A stretch of 8,597 nucleotides of DNA. Source: UBA668 sp046086305. Lineage in GTDB: Bacteria > Actinomycetota > Acidimicrobiia > Acidimicrobiales > Ilumatobacteraceae. The position numbers and the translations under genes were made by a program. Numbering within the stretch: position 1 is the first letter of the stretch; each line of letters opens with the position of its first letter. The notes beneath the pieces were generated by a model. It saw nothing but the letters and a program-made list of their open reading frames with translations. It was not told the origin of the DNA and searched no databases. Positions 1-4,357 of the stretch are shown here, piece by piece. The DNA lies in NCBI GenBank assembly GCA_046086305.1, contig JBJSXI010000068.1:1-8597 (forward strand), given 5' to 3'.

Positions 1-662
1 TGCGTGGCATCCGGCGTGTCTCGTCGAAACACACGACCCGGCATGATCGCATAGATCGGTGGCTTCCAGGATTGCATCACGCGGATTTGCACCGGCGACG
101 TGTGCGTGCGCAGAAGGACCGTGTTCGCTTGGTGCTGGTCCGAGAACGGCTCGATGAACATCGTGTCGAACTCGCTGCGCGCAGGATGCGACGCTGGCAT
201 GTTCAACGCCTCGAAGTTGAAAAAGTCGGTCTCGACCTCCGGACCTTCGGCGACCTGGAATCCGAGTCCCACGAAGACGTCCTCCAATTGCTCCATCGCC
301 TGGGTCACGATGTGGGCGGTTCCCCTCCGCGGCTCCGTCAGGTACTCGGTCAGGTCCATCTTTTCGTTGGCCACCTGCGCAGCAAACTCAGCCGTCTCGA
401 GCGCAGCCTGCGCCGTCGCGAGTGCCTCCTCGATCGCCTGAGACGCCTCGGAAAGCGCCCTTCCGACGGCCTTCTTCTCCTCTGCGTCGGCGACCTTGCC
501 GAGTTGGGCGCGCACCGCATTCAACGGGCTCTTCTTGTTCGCAAGTTCAGCGGCCACCTTGCGCAATCCAGCGGTGTCGCTGCTGTCAGCGATCGCCTTT
601 AAAGCCGCATCGCGGGCTGAGTGGACGTCGGCAACCAACGACGGTGTGCGTGGACCAGCCAT
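1..662 (-). CDS. pheS: Phenylalanine--tRNA ligase alpha subunit, N-terminal 220 residues (cut by window edge)
   Basis: PheS is the catalytic subunit of the cytoplasmic alpha2-beta2 enzyme that charges tRNA-Phe. Translating 662 to 3 gives 220 residues with no stop; the C-terminal part lies outside the window. Residues 1 to about 110 are helical and charged (many Ala, Lys, Glu), as expected of the N-terminal coiled-coil arm that contacts tRNA. The class II catalytic domain follows, with NMPASHPAR, LLRTHTSPVQ and PGRVFRRDTPDAT, which match the conserved PheS stretches (family knowledge). The ATG at 662-660 is the natural start, 14 bp after the preceding methyltransferase stop; only a weak GGAA lies upstream, so coupling to that gene is likely. 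Position after infC-rpmI-rplT-methyltransferase fits actinobacterial gene order. Codon 21 is TTA (602-600), a rare codon in GC-rich actinobacteria. Confidence 0.96.
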   Translation of the reverse strand, partial: MAGPRTPSLVADVHSARDAALKAIADSSDTAGLRKVAAELANKKSPLNAVRAQLGKVADAEEKKAVGRALSEASQAIEEALATAQAALETAEFAAQVANEKMDLTEYLTEPRRGTAHIVTQAMEQLEDVFVGLGFQVAEGPEVETDFFNFEALNMPASHPARSEFDTMFIEPFSDQHQANTVLLRTHTSPVQIRVMQSWKPPIYAIMPGRVFRRDTPDAT

Positions 663-676
663 AGACGATTCCAACG

Positions 677-1459
677 CTACTCGTTGGGGTCTTTCCGAGG
701 ATGCTGATTTGCAGTGGCGAAGCACATCAACGTCGCGGCCATCGCAACGTTGAGACTCTCGCTTCGCCCACGATGGGGAATCGTCACCCAGTCATCCGCG
801 TCGAATCCGGTGTCCAGCCCGTGGGCTTCGTTGCCCATGACGATGCAGACCCTGCCCGACAGGTCGGCGCGATCGATGTCGACGGCTCCGTGCGCATCGT
901 GTGACGACGTGGCGATGATCCGATAGCCGAGGACTCGGATCTGATCGAGCGAGTGACCTTCCACGACTGCCACATGGAAGAGTGCCCCGGCCGACGCGCG
1001 GACCACCTTTGGGTTCGTCGGATCGACGCAACCGTCACCGAGTATCACCGCCGCTGCCCCTGCCGCCTCCGCCGAACGCAAGATGGTGCCGAGGTTCCCC
1101 GGGTCGCTCACGGCATCACACCACACGACCCAGTCAGACTCAGTTGGCGCCCAGGCCTTCAGGGTTCGTCGAACGATGGCAAGGGCCGGTTGCGGAGCCT
1201 GTGTGTCGGCAACTCGCTCGAGAACGCCCGAAGCCAACGTGAAGCAGTCCGCATCGGTCCCGGGAAAGCTGACGCCTCGATCGGCGACGAAAATCTCCTC
1301 GACCCCCCATCCAGCTGCGATTGCTTCGGCGATCAGCGTGGGCCCCTCGACGACGAACGCACCGTCCTCCAGACGAGAACTGCGGCGCCCGATGAGGCGC
1401 CGCAGTCGCTGAACCGTCGGATGAGAGAAGGTGAGCGGGCGACCGTCGCCCTGGCTCAG
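677..1459 (-). CDS. TrmH/SpoU family RNA 2'-O-methyltransferase (TsnR/RlmB-like)
   Basis: This is a SPOUT (trefoil-knot) methyltransferase predicted to transfer methyl from SAM to a ribose 2'-OH of rRNA or tRNA. From the CTG at 1459 it is 260 residues, the usual length. Residues 13-50 form the SpoU substrate-binding N-terminal domain (basic HPTVQRLRRL, then FVVEGPTL). The three SpoU motifs follow: NLGTILRSAEAAG at 122-134, VMGNEAHGL at 207-215, and IPHRGRSESLNVA at 227-239. Mycobacterium has a homologue named tsnR in the same place, but the target nucleotide cannot be read from sequence, so I give no symbol. The start is odd: the frame has no ATG, GTG or TTG between an ATG deep inside rplT (1630) and a TTG far inside the domain. 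The best candidate is CTG 1459-1457, overlapping the rplT stop as CTGA, four bases after AAGGCGG. The 3' end lies 14 bp before pheS. Confidence 0.9.
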   Translation of the reverse strand: MSQGDGRPLTFSHPTVQRLRRLIGRRSSRLEDGAFVVEGPTLIAEAIAAGWGVEEIFVADRGVSFPGTDADCFTLASGVLERVADTQAPQPALAIVRRTLKAWAPTESDWVVWCDAVSDPGNLGTILRSAEAAGAAAVILGDGCVDPTNPKVVRASAGALFHVAVVEGHSLDQIRVLGYRIIATSSHDAHGAVDIDRADLSGRVCIVMGNEAHGLDTGFDADDWVTIPHRGRSESLNVAMAATLMCFATANQHPRKDPNE

Positions 1460-1809
1460 AGTGCCGCCTTGGCCTGTTCGACGAGCGAGCGGAAGGCCGC
1501 AGCATCGGTGATCGCCAGATCGGCCAGGATCTTGCGGTCGACCTCGATCCCTGCGGCGTGCATGCCGGCGATGAAGCGGCTGTAGCTGATGTCGTTCTCG
1601 CGGCAGGCCGCGTTGATCCGCTGGATCCACAAACGGCGGAACTCACCCTTCTTCGCGCGGCGGTCGCGGAACGCGTACTGGCCACTGCGCATGACCTGTT
1701 CGTTGGCGGCGCGCACCGAACGGCTCTTGTTGCCGTAGTAGCCCTTCGCGCGCTCGAGGATCTGGCGGCGCTTCTTCTTCGCGCCGACGGCTCGCTTCAC
1801 ACGTGCCAT
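1456..1809 (-). CDS. rplT: 50S ribosomal protein L20
   Basis: L20 binds 23S rRNA domain II early in 50S assembly. The 117-residue product has the family length and starts MARVKRAVGAKKKRR, followed by the very basic N-terminal extension (AKGYYGNKSRSVR) and the globular part with RLWIQRINAACRENDISYS at about 60-78. This is a textbook L20 sequence. The ATG at 1809-1807 is preceded by AAGGAG about ten bases upstream. It is the third gene of the infC-rpmI-rplT operon, 63 bp after rpmI. In enteric bacteria and Bacillus L20 represses this operon by binding a leader RNA. I see no clear L20 leader homologue, only hairpins in the two intergenic gaps. The last bases overlap the putative start of the TrmH family gene. 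Confidence 0.98.
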   Translation of the reverse strand: MARVKRAVGAKKKRRQILERAKGYYGNKSRSVRAANEQVMRSGQYAFRDRRAKKGEFRRLWIQRINAACRENDISYSRFIAGMHAAGIEVDRKILADLAITDAAAFRSLVEQAKAAL

Positions 1810-1847
1810 GGTCGTGGTACTCCTTCGTGTTCGATCGTGTTGGGTGC

Positions 1848-1862
1848 CGGTCCGGTGGACCG
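1848..1862 (-). promoter_or_regulatory. Perfect hairpin in the rpmI-rplT gap
   Basis: CGGTCC-ACC-GGACCG reads on the minus strand as a 6 bp stem with a 3 nt loop, beginning 10 bases after the rpmI stop. No T-run follows, so it does not look like an intrinsic terminator. It could be a pause, a processing site or an mRNA stabiliser between the two ribosomal protein genes. Function is not known. Confidence 0.4.
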
Positions 1863-1872
1863 AACGGGCAGG

Positions 1873-2070
1873 TCAGCGCTCGCCGAGCAGGCGCTTGATC
1901 TTCTTGGCGTCGCCGGGGTGCACGTCGACCTCGCCGTCGAGTCGGCGCGTCCGCGTGGACGGCTTCTTCTCGAACAGGTGTTGACGGTTCTGCTGGAGCC
2001 GACGCAACTTGCCGGTGCCGGTCTTCTTGAACCGCTTCGCAGCGGTCTTGCTGGTCTTCATCTTGGGCAT
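1873..2070 (-). CDS. rpmI: 50S ribosomal protein L35
   Basis: L35 is a small structural protein of the 50S subunit. The 65-residue product has the normal length and starts MPKMKTSKTAAKRFKKTGTG, continuing with the basic LRRLQQNRQHLFEKKPS stretch and a short C-terminus (KKIKRLLGER), all typical of the family. The ATG at 2070-2068 has a good ribosome binding site: GGAGG, then six bases. It sits between infC (78 bp gap) and rplT (63 bp gap), the near-universal bacterial order. Confidence 0.98.
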   Translation of the reverse strand: MPKMKTSKTAAKRFKKTGTGKLRRLQQNRQHLFEKKPSTRTRRLDGEVDVHPGDAKKIKRLLGER

Positions 2071-2108
2071 TTCGATCCTCCGTGGCGGGATGTCGGACGG
2101 GTTCGGGC

Positions 2109-2145
2109 GGCGCCGCGTGGTGCAGGCGCCTCGTCCGGTCGGCGC
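2109..2145 (-). promoter_or_regulatory. Two mutually exclusive hairpins in the infC-rpmI gap
   Basis: A GGCGCC inverted repeat (2109-2114 with 2125-2130) can form a 6 bp stem with a 10 nt loop. The inner copy 2126-2130 (GCGCC on the plus strand) can instead pair with GGCGC at 2141-2145, giving a 5 bp stem that also has a 10 nt loop. Both cannot form at once. The element lies between the infC stop (2149) and the rpmI ribosome binding site (about 2077-2081), where L35-L20 expression could be tuned. This is inference from base pairing only; no T-run is present, so a plain terminator is unlikely. Confidence 0.4.
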
Positions 2146-2148
2146 AGG

Positions 2149-2760
2149 TCAGTCGGCGGCGGGCGCCACCGGCGGCTCCGCCGGGGTGTCGGCCACCGGA
2201 TGGTCCTCGGTGCGCTGGTCGTTCTTCTTGGTCGGGGCCTTCTTCTCCGGAGAGAGCACCATGGTCATGTTGCGACCCTCGAGGCGGGCCTGGGTCTCCA
2301 CCTTGGCCAGCGGTCCGAGCTGTTCGAGCACGGCGTCGAGGATCCGTGAGCCGAGCTCCGGGTGAGCCATCTCGCGGCCCCGGAACTGCAACGTCACCTT
2401 CACCTTGTGCCCCTCGAGGAGGAACTCGTGCACATGACGGACCTTGGTGTCGAAGTCACCCTTGCCGATCTTGGGTCGGAACTTGACTTCCTTCACCGAG
2501 ACGTGGACGGTCTTCTTCCGCGACTCTTTGGCCTTCTGGCTCTCCTCGTACCGGAACTTGCCGTAGTCCATGATCCGGCACACCGGCGGTGTGGCGAGCG
2601 GGGCGACCTCCACGAGGTCGAGGTCGAGGCCGCGGGCCATGCCGAGCGCTTCGGGCAACGGCTTGATGCCCAACTGCGCGCCGTCAGGGCCGATGAGGCG
2701 GACTTCCCGGGCGCGAATACGGTCGTTGTACCGGTGCTCCGTGGTCTGGGGCGGTGCTAT
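2149..2760 (-). CDS. infC: Translation initiation factor IF-3, with an ATA start codon
   Basis: IF3 binds the 30S subunit, prevents premature 50S joining and rejects incorrect initiator tRNA or start codons. From ATA 2760 the protein has 203 residues. The N-terminal domain carries YNDRIRAREVRLIGPDG (11-27) and LDLVEVAP; the linker has CRIMDYGKFRYE (61-72); the C-terminal domain has VKEVKFRPKIGKGD, KVKVTLQFRGREMAHPELG and EGRNMTMVL. A Pro/Ala-rich tail of about 30 residues ends it, as in other actinobacteria. The first TTG in frame is residue 30, too far inside the conserved N-terminal domain to be the start. An in-frame TGA lies at 2769-2767, and no ATG, GTG or TTG occurs between it and residue 30. 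ATA 2760-2758 follows AGGAG (2774-2770) by nine bases. Non-canonical starts are well established for infC (AUU in E. coli), where they allow IF3 autoregulation. It heads the rpmI-rplT operon. Confidence 0.95.
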   Translation of the reverse strand: MAPPQTTEHRYNDRIRAREVRLIGPDGAQLGIKPLPEALGMARGLDLDLVEVAPLATPPVCRIMDYGKFRYEESQKAKESRKKTVHVSVKEVKFRPKIGKGDFDTKVRHVHEFLLEGHKVKVTLQFRGREMAHPELGSRILDAVLEQLGPLAKVETQARLEGRNMTMVLSPEKKAPTKKNDQRTEDHPVADTPAEPPVAPAAD

Positions 2761-2789
2761 AGCTGCTCACTCCTGTGCAATGGATGCAT
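2757..2789 (-). other. Possible 10-codon upstream ORF overlapping the infC start
   Basis: ATG 2789-2787 opens a short frame encoding MHPLHRSEQL. Its TAG stop (2759-2757) overlaps the infC ATA as ATAG. An AGGAGG lies one base upstream of this ATG, which is too close for a normal ribosome binding site. Translation is therefore doubtful, but the overlap would allow termination-reinitiation at infC. Confidence 0.25.
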
Positions 2790-2819
2790 CCCTCCTATGT
2801 CGGTCGACGCGAAGTCACC

Positions 2820-2935
2820 GCGGAGAGAACCCCGCCACCGGTCGTCACCGACCGAGCGCCATGGCCTCGTGATGACCCGGCGCACGAGTCCCGAGATCGG
2901 GAGAGTGGCCGGGTGGGGACGACGATGCGCCCCAC
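2820..2935 (-). promoter_or_regulatory. Structured 5' leader of the infC operon
   Basis: Read on the minus strand, this stretch folds on paper into consecutive hairpins. The stems are 2930-2935 with 2913-2918 (GTGGGG/CCCCAC, 11 nt loop); 2908-2914 with 2875-2881 (7 bp, enclosing CCCG-ATCT-CGGG); 2849-2854 with 2839-2844 (CGGTCG-GTGA-CGACCG, a GNRA tetraloop); and 2830-2835 with 2820-2825 (6 bp with one G-U pair, TTCT loop). The last two are separated by only three bases and end about 45 bases before the infC ribosome binding site. No T-run follows, so they are not ordinary terminators. A regulatory leader for initiation factor and ribosomal protein synthesis is plausible; I do not recognise a known RNA family. 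Confidence 0.45.
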
Positions 2936-2970
2936 TTCGCCTCAGTTGTCGGTTCGGTAGGGTAGCACCC
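2936..2970 (+). promoter_or_regulatory. Candidate promoter giving a leaderless DUF1844-like mRNA
   Basis: TAGGGT at 2958-2963 fits the actinobacterial TANNNT -10 element and ends seven bases before the GTG at 2971, so the transcript could begin at the start codon. A weak -35-like TTCGCC lies at 2936-2941, 16 bp away. No good ribosome binding site precedes the GTG, which agrees with leaderless initiation. The same bases read as TACCCT on the other strand (2964-2959), a possible -10 for infC. Confidence 0.4.
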
Positions 2971-3276
2971 GTGTCCGACGACGCCACCGACTCCCTCGTC
3001 GACGACCTCGGTGCCTCCCTCTCCGATGCCCGCGCCCGGCTCGGCGAGATCCCTGCGTCGGTCGTGGTGACGAACCATGTCATGGGTCTGTACGAATTGG
3101 CGGCGATCCATCTCGGCGCCTCCCCCGCCCGCCTCGGCGAGGCCGCGTTGGCGATCGACGCGATGGCCTGCGTCGTCGAAGGGCTCGGCGACCGACTGGG
3201 GGCCGAGGCCGGCGTGATGCGCGACGCCCTCGCCAACATCCGGCTGGCATTCGTCCAGATCAAAGGCACCGACTGA
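2971..3276 (+). CDS. DUF1844-like small protein, function unknown
   Basis: This is a 101-residue cytoplasmic protein with no signal peptide or membrane segment. It begins with an acidic stretch (SDDATDSLVDDLG). The core is helical: TNHVMGLYELAAIHLG, then AALAIDAMACVVEGLG, then MRDALANIRLAFVQIKG. The spacing of a helix ending in HLG, a helix of the AIDxM type and a final LRLxFVQI-like helix resembles DUF1844, a small family I recall being found near infC in actinobacteria. This match is from memory and not searched. The GTG at 2971 starts the helical core cleanly; the longer open frame upstream runs antisense through infC and is not coding. It diverges from infC and its stop overlaps the convergent ATL gene by 17 bp. 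No biochemical role can be assigned. Confidence 0.7.
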   Translation: MSDDATDSLVDDLGASLSDARARLGEIPASVVVTNHVMGLYELAAIHLGASPARLGEAALAIDAMACVVEGLGDRLGAEAGVMRDALANIRLAFVQIKGTD

Positions 3277-3583
3277 ACCGTCCGGCGGGCGCACGGCACA
3301 CCCGGCCGGCGCGCACCTCCACGCCCTCGGCGCCGAGCAAGGCGCCCTGCTCGGTCTCGAGGCCGGGGACGAGTCGACCCGAAGCCGTCACCACCCGCCA
3401 CCATGCGATGTCGACCGTTCCCTCGGCGAGGATGCTCCCGACGAGCCGGGCGCGGCCCGGCAGTCCTGCCGACTCGGCGACGTCGCCGTAGCTGACGACC
3501 TCGCCGACACCGAGCAGGGTGATCACCTCGATGATCCGCTGGCGCTGGTCGCGGTTCTGCCCACTCTTGCGCCCGGCGTTCAC
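3260..3583 (-). CDS. Alkyltransferase-like (ATL) protein, MGMT family without the active-site cysteine
   Basis: The 107-residue protein is the DNA-binding domain of the O6-alkylguanine-DNA alkyltransferase family. VSYGDVA (30-36) matches the helix before the recognition helix, and ARLVG (45-49) holds the base-flipping arginine (R46, by analogy to ARAVG in human MGMT). Where MGMT has PCHRV, this protein has AWWRV (60-64): tryptophan replaces the methyl-accepting cysteine. Known ATL proteins bind O6-alkylguanine without repairing it and recruit nucleotide excision repair; I infer the same here. The GTG start overlaps the stop of the cold-shock-like gene as GTGA, so translation is likely coupled. 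The 3' end overlaps the convergent DUF1844-like gene by 17 bp. Two C-terminal cysteines (C96, C106) lie outside the active-site motif. Confidence 0.85.
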   Translation of the reverse strand: MNAGRKSGQNRDQRQRIIEVITLLGVGEVVSYGDVAESAGLPGRARLVGSILAEGTVDIAWWRVVTASGRLVPGLETEQGALLGAEGVEVRAGRVCRAPAGRFSRCL

Positions 3584-3792
3584 ACCGGCGTGACCGACGC
3601 GGCCTCGACCGCTCCGAGTTTGGGGAGCATGGTGAATCGCACTGCCGTGCCGATCGTGATGCGACGTGAGCCGTCAGCGATCTCGACACAGTGGAATCGA
3701 ACCTCGACGCCGTCGTCACGGCGGATCACGCCGAGGCCGACCTCAGGATCGAACGTGACCACGACACCGGACCAGGTCGTCGACACACTCAC
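3580..3792 (-). CDS. Small cold-shock-domain-like protein
   Basis: The 70-residue protein looks like a single OB fold of the cold shock domain type. WSGVVVTFDPEVGLGVI (7-23) aligns with the first strands and the RNP1 region (GLGVI for GFGFI), VRFHCVEI (31-38) aligns with RNP2, and IADGSRRITIGTAVRF follows the usual DG-R-I-G-V-F pattern. The aromatic RNA-contact residues are reduced, so nucleic acid binding is likely but may be weak. The GTG at 3792 is chosen because AGGAGGT lies six bases upstream; a longer frame to 3900 runs into moaB and is rejected. It is followed by the ATL gene with a 4 bp overlap, a pairing that may be functional. The gap to moaB upstream is 82 bp and shows no convincing terminator. 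Confidence 0.75.
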   Translation of the reverse strand: MSVSTTWSGVVVTFDPEVGLGVIRRDDGVEVRFHCVEIADGSRRITIGTAVRFTMLPKLGAVEAASVTPV

Positions 3793-3874
3793 GCGGCGAC
3801 CTCCTGCCGGCAACGCTCTGAGCGGTGTCCGGTGGTCCGCTCGCGCGGCATGGCGACGAGGCTCTCTGGGCTCA

Positions 3875-4357
3875 TCAGTGTGTGGTCGGTGCCTCGGCAA
3901 GGAGACGCAGCGCGTGTGGCAGCACGTCGATCACTGCGCCGAGCTGCTCGACGCAGCCCTTCGGCGAGCCGGGAGTGTTGCAGATGACGGAGGCGCCGCG
4001 GATGCCCACGACGCCCCGCGACAGACGGCCGAGCGGGTTGACGAGTCGCATCGCCTCGCTCAGCCCCGGCGCGTCGCGCTCGATCACCCGTCTCGTACCC
4101 TCGGGGGTCTGATCCCTCGGGGCGAATCCTGTGCCGCCGGTGGTCACGACCAGACCGGCGAAGCGGTCGGTCATGTCGACGAGCGCCGCAGCGACCGAGT
4201 CGGCACCGTCGGGGATCACCCGATGTTCGACCACATCGAATCCGTGCACCCCGAGCTGTTCGACGATCGCCGCACCACCGGTGTCGACGCGTACGCCGGC
4301 CGCAACACCATCGCTCACCGTGAGCACCTTGGCCTGCAGGGCATCGCCGTTCGTCAT
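3875..4357 (-). CDS. MoaB/MogA family molybdopterin-binding protein
   Basis: The family comprises MogA, which adenylylates molybdopterin before molybdenum insertion, and its homologue MoaB. The 160-residue product has the usual length for a single MoCF-binding domain. Visible motifs are LTVSDGVAAG (12-21), VTTGGTGFAPRDQTPE (71-86) with the conserved GGTG and Asp82, and RGASVICNTPGSPKG (120-134). MoaB versus MogA cannot be decided from sequence alone, so no symbol is given. The ATG at 4357 overlaps the rsmB stop as ATGA; an AGGGAG is only two bases upstream, so coupling to rsmB is likely. A molybdenum cofactor gene at the end of a def-fmt-rsmB run is unexpected, and no other molybdenum gene is in the window. 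Confidence 0.9.
   Translation of the reverse strand: MTNGDALQAKVLTVSDGVAAGVRVDTGGAAIVEQLGVHGFDVVEHRVIPDGADSVAAALVDMTDRFAGLVVTTGGTGFAPRDQTPEGTRRVIERDAPGLSEAMRLVNPLGRLSRGVVGIRGASVICNTPGSPKGCVEQLGAVIDVLPHALRLLAEAPTTH

Noticed and set aside
1460..1630. ATG at 1630 as the start of the TrmH family gene
   Set aside because: It would lie 60 codons deep in rplT in another frame and add an Arg-rich stretch not found in the family.
1558..2349. Long plus-strand open frame opposite rplT, rpmI and infC
   Set aside because: Antisense to three clear translation genes, low-complexity Leu/Arg/Gly product, typical shadow of GC-rich coding DNA.
2757..3719. Long minus-strand open frame across the DUF1844-like gene and infC leader
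   Set aside because: Arg/Ser-rich shadow product. Only its last ten codons are kept, as a doubtful mini-ORF next to infC.
3820..3842. Inverted repeat GAGCGG/CCGCTC after moaB as a terminator
   Set aside because: Only 6 bp with an 11 nt loop and no T-run; chance is likely in GC-rich DNA.
3793..3900. Longer start for the cold-shock-like protein
   Set aside because: It overlaps the moaB end; the GTG at 3792 has an excellent AGGAGGT six bases upstream.
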